DNA from: Batkoa obscura
Lineage: Eukaryota; Entomophthoromycota; Entomophthoromycetes; Entomophthorales; Batkoaceae
DNA: 64,000 nucleotides
Direction of reading: 5' to 3'
Assembly: GCA_030770535.1 (NCBI GenBank)
Contig: JASVEC010000012.1
Span: 806,001-870,000, forward strand
Positions 34,230-44,631 of the stretch are shown here, one piece after another. The position numbers and the translations under genes are program-made. Under the pieces are notes generated by a model. That model saw only the letters and a program-made list of their open reading frames with translations. It did not search any database and had not been told where the DNA came from. Numbering within the stretch: the stretch's first letter is position 1; each line of letters starts with the position of its first letter.

Positions 34230-35079
34230 TTAAGTATAAATATTTAATTTTCCATAATCTTTAAAAAAAGATTTTACTAAGAATAGTCCCAAGTTTGTAG
34301 GTTGGGAAAAAGCAATATAATTTAGTGGTAATTGAGAAATACCATAGTAAACATCGTTCCTTAAACAAGATAATAATGTTTTAGCAATTCCTAATTGACG
34401 GTAACTATCTAATGTCCAAATACGCTTAACTCCAATGATCATTTTTTCCTGTTTTTTAACATCACAAAGGAATTCAACATCAAAGTTTAATCTTTTATAA
34501 GCGCTAACATGTTCGCTTATTAATACTCCTATCACATCATCATATTCATTTAAATATATTAAATACTAAATCTTTTTTCAACTATTTCTATTTATTTTTA
34601 TATAAATTACCTTATAATTTTTTATTTCATCATTTTCTAACTTTATCCCATCTATCTTTCTATTTATAAACTCATTAATTTCTATCAACTATTATTGTGT
34701 TAGCTATTATAAATGGAATGAATTTAGACCTACTTTCTTTAATTCAAATCCTCGAGCCCTTGACCCATGAAACAATATAACTTTACCCAAAGTTTTACTT
34801 AAAGGTCGAATAATAACTCTTTTTAATAAACTGCTATTTTTGTATGTTTTCTACTTAAAGATTAAACTTAATCAACTAAATCTTCATTTCAAATACCTTA
34901 ATCTTTACACCCTCTTTTCTACTATTACAATATTTCTTGTGGAATACCAAATCCTTTTTTGTTTTATTATAGACCATTCCACATTCTTGACATTTTTCAA
35001 TACTTCCTTGTGTTCCTGGATGATAATATATTTCTTCTCTAAACTTTCTTATATTATCTTTCTCTGTAATTGCTTTCAT
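34230..35079 (-). CDS. ECO1: ECO1/ESCO cohesin acetyltransferase
   Basis: Acetylates Smc3 to establish sister-chromatid cohesion in S phase. Minus strand, at least three exons. The first (from ATG 35079) holds the family zinc finger 'KCQECGMVYNKTKKDLVFHK' followed by 'KYC' (C-x2-C..H-x-x-x-C/H type). The middle exon region (about 34560-34900) is harder to read; 'YLIYLNEYDDVIGVLISEHV' at its end matches the family's 'I-G-x-x-x-A-E' strand. The last exon has the acetyl-CoA site 'GVKRIWTLDSYRQLGIAKTL' and the diagnostic 'LNYIAFSQPTNLGLFLVKSF'. Short like the yeast protein, with no long N-terminal extension visible; an additional 5' exon is not excluded. Internal exon boundaries are uncertain. 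Confidence 0.85.
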
Positions 35080-35887
35080 TTAGATAAAAGAATTGTAATT
35101 ATGATCATTTTAATCTAAAATATTTTCATAATCTCAGCAAATCATAATTAAATTGAGTTTATAAAAATAGTAAATCAAACAAATCACAAAATAATTGTTA
35201 ATAAAGTAATAATATAAATTTATAAATTTTATAGCTAAATTTAAATGATCATATATTAATTAATTTATAATGACCTATGATATAGTTTTGCATATTGTTA
35301 AGTATATTGCGCTATTTAAATATGATTATAAATTAAATATTTAATTAATTGTTATAAGGATATAAAATATAAAGTTATTTAAAAAAATGCACATTTATAA
35401 TGTTATAGCCTTTCCTTACTAATGACTTCATATTTATATTAAAATACTTTTTATTACTAACTTTAATTCAGTTCTTTTATAGATTATTCATCTTTTATAA
35501 TAATTTTAGGTATAATTATTATATAATAAATATTAACAATAGTTATTGTTTTTCACAAGTTTAAATATGTGAAAAGTTTAGTAAATCTAGATACAAAAGC
35601 CATTGAAAGAAGATTCTGTTAGTTTGCTATCAGGATACTTTGCGCTTGGTTGTTTTAATGAGACAATATTCTAAATTAAGGTTATATTGAAAATAAAAAA
35701 TGTTATTTCAAAGCTTCTACAGAATAATATCATATTAAAATTAATTTACTTTAATAACATTATCTAAAAATAACTTGGGACAATAAAAATAAAAAACTGA
35801 GTTAAATAGAAGTTTGATGTCATGAAATGTCACTTATTACAGAAATCGCTTTAAAGTTATACTTTAAAATTAATGGAGTTTAATTTT
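35080..35887. other. Intergenic, no gene seen
   Basis: AT-rich sequence upstream of ECO1; nothing recognised until the MITE at 35888. Confidence 0.5.
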
Positions 35888-35993
35888 ATATAGGGATGTT
35901 TTTTTTGACTTCATCACTTTTCCATTTTTTAAGCGCTATTTGAGTGGAAAGATTGTTAGTAAAATTCTTAAACACAAAAATACATTCTCATAT
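35888..35993 (+). mobile_element. MITE family A copy
   Basis: Family interior 'TTCATCACTTT', 'AAGCGCTATTTGAGTGGAAA', 'GTTAGTAAAATTCTTAAACA' between ATAGGGATGTT and ACATTCTCATAT. Confidence 0.8.
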
Positions 35994-36232
35994 CTTTTTA
36001 TTTTTATATTATTATCACTTTTGCCAATTGCTTATTTTAAAAGCCCCCTTGTTTTCATAATTCCATCCATATGATAGTTTGTAATCTGTTACATAATTTA
36101 GATTTACGGATAAAAATGATTTTGTTCTAAATAGTTACCCTAACTTTATTTAAAAAACCCATAAAGCTGACTTTTAATTTTTGATCAATAAAATTAATAT
36201 ACAAAATCGAAGCTCTGAAAATTAAATACATA

Positions 36233-36339
36233 ATATGGGGGTGTTTTTTTTAACTTCATCACTTTTTCTATCTTTTAAGCGCTATTTGAGCGGAAAGATT
36301 GTTACTGAAATTATTAAACAAAAAAATACATCTTCATAT
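36233..36339 (+). mobile_element. MITE family A copy
   Basis: ATATGGGGGTGTTTTTTT at the left end and ACATCTTCATAT at the right, with 'AAGCGCTATTTGAGCGGAAA' inside. Only 240 bp from the previous copy in the same orientation. Confidence 0.85.
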
Positions 36340-36971
36340 GTTTATTAACGTACGAATATAAATATAAAGCTTTATTCAAAGTATTTTTCTGATTCAACTC
36401 ATTTTTCTGACTCTAAGATAAGGATATAATTTGATAATTTTTTCATTCTGATAAAAACAAGCTATAGTAAAAGGTGTAACAGGTTTTATTAAAATTATGC
36501 TATGCTAAATGGAACGTGGGTGTCTCTTATTAATACCATATTTGGAAACATGTCTACCTCATAAATGGCCATTAAAAATGACTAAAAAGGTGTACAATTA
36601 CAAAAAAAATTGCTAAGAATGTAAACTATTTCGTTATAGTATAATATAACCTTTAAATTATATATGTGATATGTTTTTATTTTTATAGTCAAAAAGATGT
36701 GTAAAGATAATTATATTTAAAAATGTATTTAAAATTTTAAAATCCAACTACTAATAAAGCATAGCCATAACGTGACGTTCAGTCTAGTTACTTTAACTTT
36801 TAAAGGTATCATATGCAATAAAACAGTTTAGATAAGTTATATAAGGGTTGGTTCTGTAGATACTGAGTTAGGAGTCAAAATGAGATAAAAGAGAATGAAA
36901 AAGGGAGGGATATAAGACGTTATAACTTTGTTACCCAATTCAAATAAATAAATAACCCGCGTTAGACTTTA
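36340..36971. other. Intergenic, no gene seen
   Basis: AT-rich spacer downstream of the WDGDFE-motif gene. Nothing recognised. Confidence 0.5.
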
Positions 36972-37832
36972 TCACCATTCAAGATAATCTAGATATTCTG
37001 TCAGTCTTTGGATTAATATATCCATCTTGTCCAATAAGGGTGGAAGTACATCTGGAGTGAAATGAAAGAACCCATTATCTCCCTCTTGAGAAGAGGACGA
37101 GTCTGATGCTAAAGAGCACCCATCCGGAGTTACTGGACTTGGAGGTCTAGTCCTTGACAATAAAGTTTTAAAAACTTCATTTTGTTCAAGTATCTTATGT
37201 CTTTGCTTCTTTTTTAACTCCATTGCAGATGATGCGTCACCACTATCGGGAGCCAGTCCTTTTTCTTTTTCTTCATGTAGGTGTTGAACTAACGCATCTG
37301 CTTCTTGTAAATCTTGGGTATATGCTTGCCCTACTTCATCAAAAGCCTTATTAGGCTCAGACTTCATCTTGAGATGTACACGACGAAGTAAGTCTCGAAG
37401 CACTATATTTTTGATAAATAAATATTATTAGTAAAAAATGCGTTGAATTACCTATTTTCTTTTCGGAAAGATTTCTAAAATTACTAGAATCTTTATTGGC
37501 AAGGTCAGATGAGCTACGTACACTGGTTGGGATTTTTAAGCTAGCTCTTGGCTCAAGTTCGAAATCCCCGTCCCAATTTTCACTACATCTTCCTAAAAAT
37601 GGATTAGTTTAGAACAAGAAGCAATCATATTAAACTTACTGGATCTTGGTGTTAAAGAACTTGGGTAAGTATTAACTTTTCTAGTTCCTGTATTAAACTT
37701 CTTCATATCCCCGTATTTTGAATTATTAGCCGATGGTATATTACTGTTGTTGTTTTCTTGGGTATCCAGTTTAAGTAATCCTTCTTCAGGAATGGAGGAT
37801 ATGAAAGTAGGATTGCTCGATACTATACTCAT
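36972..37832 (-). CDS. Uncharacterised protein with WDGDFE motif
   Basis: Three exons on the minus strand (start 37832, first intron about 37590-37639, second about 37404-37450, stop at 36972), giving roughly 255 residues. The N-terminus is Ser/Asn-rich and probably disordered ('NSNIPSANNS'). Exon 2 contains 'CSENWDGDFELEPRASLKIP', an acidic W-D-x-D-F-E motif followed by a basic/hydrophobic patch. This kind of motif occurs in Byr4/Bfa1-type septation-network proteins, but the match is too short to name the gene. Exon 3 has a Leu/Arg-rich predicted helix ('LRDLLRRVHLKMKSEPNKAF'), a Ser/Pro-rich linker ('RTRPPSPVTPDG') with possible proline-directed phosphorylation sites, and a terminal helix 'LLDKMDILIQRLTEYLDYLE'. 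Codon use is less AT-biased than the flanks, supporting a real gene. Confidence 0.65.
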
Positions 37833-40405
37833 CTATGTAATATAGCTATAAACTTTTGTTGATTTTGTATAGATAAGGTTGGATTCGCAGTGGGATATTA
37901 AACTGGGGTGATTCAGTCCAATGTAGTTTGTATATTTATGTACTTAGGTTGATAGAAAGTAAGGATAAGGTTGTCAATATATGGTGTTCTTAATATATAC
38001 TATAGACAATAGTTAATTAAAAGGCTTTACGTGGCTTAATAAAGATTGTTTAAGGAGATGAAAATATGAATCCGCAAAAAGAAAGGAGACAGAATAGTAT
38101 ATATAGAATTAGATTATGTATAAAGTATGGCAAATGTATTTAAAAATAGGTATATAAAATTTGAAACACTGTACACATAAAATCAGCCTTTCTTAGAATG
38201 AAAGAGAAAAATTGAAAGAAGTTAGGTTTATACAGATCAAAATTGGAAAAATAAAAAAGGGGTGGAAATGTAGGGTACAAAATATTGCAATTTTGATTGA
38301 GTATTGTTATAAAATTCGAGTTTAATTCTTTAAGTTAGGTTAATTTAATGGTTGAAATCTTGAAATCATTATTCATATTTTTGTTTATTCCTGATTGATT
38401 AGAATCAAAATATAATGCTTTAATTGGCTGCTTTTGAATTTTATAGTTTTTTTTACCAAGATTAAATAAGATAGAAGTATAAATTAGACAATATATTGCT
38501 ACTTAAATCATTTTATTTATTTATTATAACCTAAAAAACAGTCAGTATAAAGAAATTTTACTATTTATTAGAACGATATATTTAACTAATTAGAAAGAAT
38601 CTCTACTATACTTTTAAAGTCATAAAGTCATTAAATTTTTATTGATCTATATGACTATAATCTAGTCATTTGATTGACTTTGTTGTATCACTACTATTTA
38701 AAAATATTATTCAATTAAATTAATACATCATTTAAAATAGTATTTAGATAATAGTTTGGAATATTTTAAACATGAATTTAAACCATATATTCTTTAATTT
38801 AATACACATTATACCTTGATCTTTTTAATCTACTTAATTATTTAAAATACTTCATTATTAACCTAAACTTATTCCTATTCTATATTTTCTTCTTATTCAA
38901 TATTTTAATATAAGATACTTTAGCTTATAATTATTACATTTAATGAGCAGTACATTCTTAAAATCAACTTAGCTTTAATATCTATTGTCAAAATTGATGA
39001 CGAATATTGTTAATAATTGCTTTAATAAAAGTTTATATTGTATGATAAAATTAAAAATCAGACCTGTTAAGATTTTAACAAAAACAAAGATATGAAAATT
39101 AAACAAACATCTTTAGTCATATAAGCTTACTACAAAGTCATATACGTTTTCTATTCAATTCATTCTTTATTTCAACTTTGTTTACTCTTACAATAAAAGG
39201 TTATTTGAATTTGAAATATCAATAGGAGCATAACTTATTAAACCTGAAAATTCTTAAATGAATTATACTTTAATACCGTTTAACTAAATTGGGTAATATG
39301 AGATATTCCTATAAAAACAAAAAACGCAGAAAGTATAATGTCAAAAAAATATAAAGAAGCAGAAATTTAACCTGGAAGAATTTGATATTAGACCAAAATC
39401 ATGAAGAAAAAACATTGCTAATACTAAAAGGATGTAGCGTAAAATTTAATTACACTTATCAAGTGACTTTGATAAGGAAAATTATATTAATTATAAGTTT
39501 GAGTATCGAATGGACTCATTCTCTGACTTGAAAAAAGATGTGACTTTAAGCTTTTTTACCTTTGAAAACCACAACATCTTATTATCCCTTTATTATTTAT
39601 TTTTAGAAATGACGTAAGTTAGACACTGATAAGGTCAGCAAAAACCTGTTCAATATATTTTGCTAGGAAATATGTCGTATAGAAGGCTATAAAAAATTTA
39701 ATGTATACCATAATAAAGCATATGCTCTTATATTTTTGCCAAAAAGGGCTAAGATATATTTGTACTACATTAAAGTGAAAACATGTATGATTTTTGATGA
39801 AAATACCATTGACATTAACGACATTAAAAGAAAAACGTGATAGATGGAGCTTTAATAAAATTTATTCATTTGTAATAAAATATCATATTTAATAATAAAC
39901 CTGTTAGATATAAAGGATAAATGAGAAGGGATAAGTTATTTAGGCACTTTAGGTTTTAACATTTTATATATTAACCTTTATTTTTCATAAATCGAATACT
40001 GGATCATATTTAAATTATGTAAAATATTATCTTTAAGGGCAACCTTAATTTTATTTTGACTTTATGTTATAAAATAGTCAATATCATTTTTAAGCAATAT
40101 AGCTTGAAACTATTTATTGTAATGAAATTATTGACTACATCTAACACAAAATAACAGAAAATTTGTCAAAACATGTTAAAATTTTCGATAAACTCTTGGT
40201 CATACTATTTATACTATTTAAACGGGATTTTATTGCTATTAAACTATTTACGTAAAAACACAAAGCTGTAACTCGGTTAAGAGGACCTTGGATTACACAT
40301 GAAATTTACATTGTTTTATTTTACCCCTAGTATTATTACCTGAATCCAAATCTCAGAACTTGTTAACAATTATAATTTAATAAATTTCAAGGCTCAAGTC
40401 TTGAT
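37833..40405. other. 2.6-kb intergenic region, no gene seen
   Basis: AT-rich. No coding frame of note, no tRNA-like or repeat structure recognised. Confidence 0.5.
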
Positions 40406-40506
40406 TGGAGATATCTCTTTTTGTTTAAGAAATTTACCAGCATTTTTTCTGCTCAATAGCATTCAAAAAATGGAAAAAGCTATGAAACAAAAAAACATCC
40501 CTATAT
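40406..40506 (-). mobile_element. Diverged MITE family A copy
   Basis: Reverse orientation: 'TTTTTGTTTAAGAA', 'CTGCTCAATAGCATT' and 'AACATCCCTATAT' match the family with many changes. A short open frame here derives from the element. Confidence 0.65.
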
Positions 40507-41217
40507 CCAGTTCAAAGACACTTTCTAAACATTTTAAAAGCTTCAAAATAAGTGCTTACATCATAAACAATATAAGTTTATTATTACTTTTGTATTATGT
40601 TTATAGTCAATAGATAACTTTAATGTATTTGAGATTTGACTATTAAAAACGAAACAATCGTGTTATTTCAATAACCAAAATCCATTATTTAATATATTGA
40701 GTATATTTTATAAACTTTAAAGTCACTATTATTAAAATAAAAAATTTGGTTTGCATAATTATCATATGGAATGGCCAACCTTGTATGATTAGCTTGCATA
40801 AAATAAATCCAATCATTTAAGTTAAATTTATTAATTACAAATATTAGTTATGATCGGAACCTCAAAACATTATTTTTGCATTTGAAATGAATTAAATTTG
40901 GGACCTGCATATTTTGAAAAATCAATTTATTCATTAATATGAGGACTTTGCTAGTATTTATTCTATAACCTATCTTATTTTCCATAGATTTCTTTACAAT
41001 TCTGGCCAAATTCATCACAATAAAAGTATAGATTGCAATAATAAGAAGCTTTTATTAGGAAATCATCCTTATTTTAAACTAAAAGATAATTTTATATTTA
41101 CAATCAATAATGGGGATATCTGAATTGATTTCACTTTTTTATCCGATTTTTAAAATTTAAGTTATGAATAAAACAACCAATAAAATGTTATTAAAATAAA
41201 GCATAATTTTTTAAACA

Positions 41218-41322
41218 TTTGGGGATGTATTTTTTGTTTAACAATTTCACTATCAATCTTTCCACTCAAATAGTGCTTAAAAGATGGAAAAAATAATGAA
41301 GCCAAAAAAAACACCCCCATAT
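41218..41322 (-). mobile_element. MITE family A copy
   Basis: GGGGATGTATTTTTTGTTTA at the left end and ACACCCCCATAT at the right; interior 'CCACTCAAATAGTGCTTAAA'. With the copy at 41480 it forms an inverted pair 157 bp apart. Confidence 0.85.
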
Positions 41323-41479
41323 TGTTTAAATCATAAGTTATAAAATTATTTATAGTAATTATTTATATTAACTTATATATTATTTTATATTAGATTTTTA
41401 TTATAATTTTTTAAAACTGTTAAATACTTTTACTTTTTAAAAAAGAACTTATAGAATTTTAAGCAAAGTTCTTAATATA

Positions 41480-41583
41480 AATGGGGGTGTTTTTTTGGCT
41501 TCATTATTTTTTCCATCTTTTAAGCACTATTTGAGTGGAAAGATTGATAGTGAAATTGTTAAACAAAAAATACATCCCCATAT
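41480..41583 (+). mobile_element. MITE family A copy
   Basis: ATGGGGGTGTTTTTTTGGCT ... ACATCCCCATAT; interior 'AGCACTATTTGAGTGGAAAG'. Closely similar to the inverted copy at 41218. Confidence 0.85.
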
Positions 41584-41768
41584 ATATTATAAATTAACAG
41601 AATTTTTATTAAATCTAATAAAAATTACTAGAATAAAAAGGTTTTTACTAATATAACCTATATATTAATATTAATTAAAATTATAATATATAAACAAATA
41701 CATATTTTTATAAAACTTTATTAAAAAATATTTATTACTAACTGCTTTATAATTAATATATTAATAAG

Positions 41769-42223
41769 TGTGAAAGTTGATACTCAGTAGTAGGAGTTAA
41801 AAGCAGTTCTTGCTTGATTAACTTGCCTTGAGTCGAAAGGTCTTAGTTTATGTAACTAAGATAGACTTAAATTAATAGGAATAGTACGTAATAAGCTACG
41901 GATTATGTAAAACAGATAGAATAGACAATACTACTGCAAAATCTACGTAAGACGTTGTCAGAAAGACTTAGTGACTTTATTAATAGTACGATATCAGGGA
42001 GTAATTCAATTAAAAAGCCTCGAGTTATCATGTTGAAGAATCTCTTTTATATTCTTTGCAATGTGAAGTTAGAAATTCTCACAGTAAATTAAAACAAGGA
42101 ACTCTGGATTGATTATATCACATGGTTCACGGTTAAATTGATTACAAGACTACCACTAGCTTTGTAAACAAGTTCAATGATTATTATATAATTAATCCGA
42201 GAGCTGATAAAGCAATATTTCAC
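41769..42223 (-). mobile_element. Solo-LTR-like fossil (left of an inverted pair)
   Basis: A 455-bp unit beginning TGTGAAAG and ending TTTCACA, i.e. LTR-style TG..CA ends with a short terminal inverted repeat. Near-identical to the reverse complement of 43040-43495. No internal coding region, primer-binding site or polymerase gene next to it. Likely a solo LTR of a retroelement, Ty1/copia-like by length and ends; family uncertain. Low divergence between the pair suggests a young insertion. Broken, non-coding. Confidence 0.6.
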
Positions 42224-42229
42224 AAAACA

Positions 42230-42290
42230 AATTAAATGATTCATTATGTTATAATCAATTATAAAGCTGATAAAACAATATTTCACAAAG
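42230..42290 (-). mobile_element. Partial LTR-like fragment
   Basis: Repeats the terminal part of the unit at 41769-42223 ('AAAGCTGATAAAACAATATT' region) directly after it. A fossil fragment. Confidence 0.5.
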
Positions 42291-42388
42291 TTAAATAAAA
42301 AAATTTAACTTAAAAAACTTATTTTAATTATTTTATTCTTTTTAAATAATTAAAAAAATTAATTATATACTTTATGTTGTTTTTATTA

Positions 42389-42492
42389 AATAAGGATATA
42401 TTTTTGTGTTTGAGAATTTTACTAATGATTTTTTTACCTAAATAACGCTTAAAAAATAGAAAAAGTGATAGAGCTAAAAAGACACCCTCAAA
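42389..42492 (-). mobile_element. Diverged MITE family A copy
   Basis: 'GGATATATTTTTGTGTTTGA', 'AATAACGCTTAAAAAATAGA' and 'GACACCCTCA' match the family. Lies between the two inverted LTR-like units. Confidence 0.7.
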
Positions 42493-42553
42493 TGTTTAGT
42501 AGATATATAATATATAATATATAATTATATAACTATTTCATTTTATTTTTTAT

Positions 42554-42584
<31 letters not shown>

Positions 42585-42762
42585 AAAATGCAAGCTTTTA
42601 TAACTAAACTTCAAGAAAAAATAAAATTTTAATATAATAATAAATTTAATCAAGGTATAAAAAATGCTTTAAAAGAAATAGGGAATAAAAACTAATAAAT
42701 AGCATTATTGTCAATTATAGCTTTAACATAATTTTTTGATAAATGTAAGGGTTTTGGCTTTA

Positions 42763-42869
42763 ATATGGGGGTGTCTTTTTTGGCTTCATTGTTTTTTCCA
42801 TGTTTTAAGCACTATTTGAGCGGAAAAATTGTTAGTAAAATTCTTAAACGCAAAAATACATCCTCATAT
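42763..42869 (+). mobile_element. MITE family A copy
   Basis: ATATGGGGGTGTCTTTTTTG ... ACATCCTCATAT; interior 'AAGCACTATTTGAGCGGAAA'. Also between the inverted LTR-like units. Confidence 0.85.
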
Positions 42870-43039
42870 AAATAAAAATTAATATAATTATTTAAAAATA
42901 ATTAATAACAATAAAATATCAACATTACAATTTATTATTAAAAATACAAAAAAAAAATAAGTAAATTAAAATTATTATGTAATATTTATTTAATAATTCA
43001 ATTATTTTATTAAGATTTAATAAAAAAAATAATATATGG

Positions 43040-43495
43040 TGTGAAATATTGCTTTATCAGCTCTCGGATTAATTATATAATAATCATTGAACTTGTTTAC
43101 AAAGCTAGTGGTAGTCTTGTAATCAATTTAACCGTGAACCATGTGATATAATCAATCCAGAGTTCCTTGTTTTAATTTACTGTGAGAATTTCTAACTTCA
43201 CATTGCAAAGAATATAAAAGAGATTCTTCAACATGATAACTCGAGGCTTTTTAATTGAATTACTCCCTGATATCGTACTATTAATAAAGTCACTAAGTCT
43301 TTCTGACAACGTCTTACGTAGATTTTGCAGTAGTATTGTCTATTCTATCTGTTTTACATAATCCGTAGCTTATTACGTACTATTCCTATTAATTTAAGTC
43401 TATCTTAGTTACATAAACTAAGACCTTTCGACTCAAGGCAAGTTAATCAAGCAAGAACTGCTTTTAACTCCTACTACTGAGTACCAGCTTTCACA
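43040..43495 (+). mobile_element. Solo-LTR-like fossil (right of an inverted pair)
   Basis: A 456-bp unit from TGTGAAATATTGC to CTTTCACA, the reverse-complement partner of 41769-42223. Contains TATAAAAG at about 43213-43220 in plus orientation, which could be the LTR promoter and sets the likely strand. No coding sequence attached. No matching target-site duplication seen at either unit. Confidence 0.6.
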
Positions 43496-43640
43496 GTTTA
43501 TAAAACTGGTTGCAGTTTTGTAATTAATTTGATTATAATTTATGTAGTATAATCAATTCAGTTTTTTGTTTTAATTTGCTATAAGAATTTTTGTCACTTA
43601 ATTGCAAAAAAACATTATGTGTTTATTTTGACATTTACAT

Positions 43641-43673
<33 letters not shown>

Positions 43674-43870
43674 TATAACTATTATCATGTTATAAAAGCT
43701 GGTCCTTAGTAGTTAGAGTTAAAAAGCAGTTTGTTTAATTAACTGGCTATAATTTAATTTTTTTTAGTTTATATAACTAATATAAGCTTAGATTTTACAA
43801 TATTGTTTTTTATTTTATTTATTTTATATAGTTTATAGCTTATTGTGTACTATTTTTATTAGTTTAAATT
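43496..43870 (+). mobile_element. Decayed relatives of the LTR-like unit
   Basis: Two diverged segments resemble parts of the neighbouring unit: about 43505-43620 (the 'GTAATTAATTTGATTATAAT' region) and about 43700-43870 (the 'TTAGTAGTTAGAGTTAAAAA' region), separated by an (AAT)n run. Older fossils of the same family. Confidence 0.5.
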
Positions 43871-43880
43871 TATTTTAATT

Positions 43881-43987
43881 ATATGGGGATGTACTTTTTT
43901 GTTTAAGAATTTTACTAACAATCTTTCCGCTCAAATAATGTTTAAAAAATGGAAAAAGTGATGAAATCAAAAAAAGCACCCTTATAT
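43881..43987 (-). mobile_element. MITE family A copy
   Basis: ATATGGGGATGTACTTTTTT ... GCACCCTTATAT; interior 'TCCGCTCAAATAATGTTTAA'. Confidence 0.85.
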
Positions 43988-44218
43988 TATAACTTTTTAT
44001 AAATAATAGTTAATTATTTTATTAACTAAGTATTAAATGTCGTACTTTTTTATTAAAATAATTAATTTTAACTTGATTTTTGTTGTAAATTTTATTATTT
44101 TTTATAATTTTATAGTAAATTAGAAGTTAATTTTAAATTAATTTTAGCTTAAAAATAAAAGCTAAAAATAAAATAAAATAAAAGCTTTGATAGATAATAA
44201 TTTTAATTTTTAATTTAT

Positions 44219-44308
44219 AAAAGGATATCTACTTTGTTTAATAATTTTATTAATATTTTTTTATTTAATATTGTTTAAAAAATTAAAAATTAAAAAAACA
44301 CCTATATA
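44219..44308 (-). mobile_element. Old MITE family A copy
   Basis: Heavily diverged and shortened: 'GGATATCTACTTTGTTTAAT' ... 'AAAAACACCTATATA'. Recognised by order of words only. Confidence 0.45.
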
Positions 44309-44631
44309 ACTTGTTTTTTTATTTTTAAAGCTATTTTTATAATATTGATGCTTTAAGCTTGTTAATAGTTATAATTTCTTTTTAAAATTCATTTCTTAAA
44401 AACATTTAAAAAAAACTTGATTGATCAAAAAAATCAAATTGAGCTTATTCTCACCAAATTTCGATAATCTTAGTAACTTGACGCATTTCAATTTGCACTT
44501 CAATTTTGCAAAAAACTGAAACTTTCTAAGCCAACTATGCAATTTTATGAATTTCAAAAAATAGTCATAATTCAGTAGCGTTTTAATTTGAATTGATTTT
44601 AAAAAAATAACTATTTTACAATTGTATCAAT

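Noticed and set aside
40401-40613. A 70-codon plus-strand open frame
   Set aside because: Its first ~35 codons lie within a diverged family-A MITE and the rest has no recognisable content.
41769-43495. A complete DNA transposon with long terminal inverted repeats
   Set aside because: Each arm has its own TG..CA ends, the interior has no transposase and holds MITEs and a fragment; paired solo-LTR-like units fit better, though not decisively.
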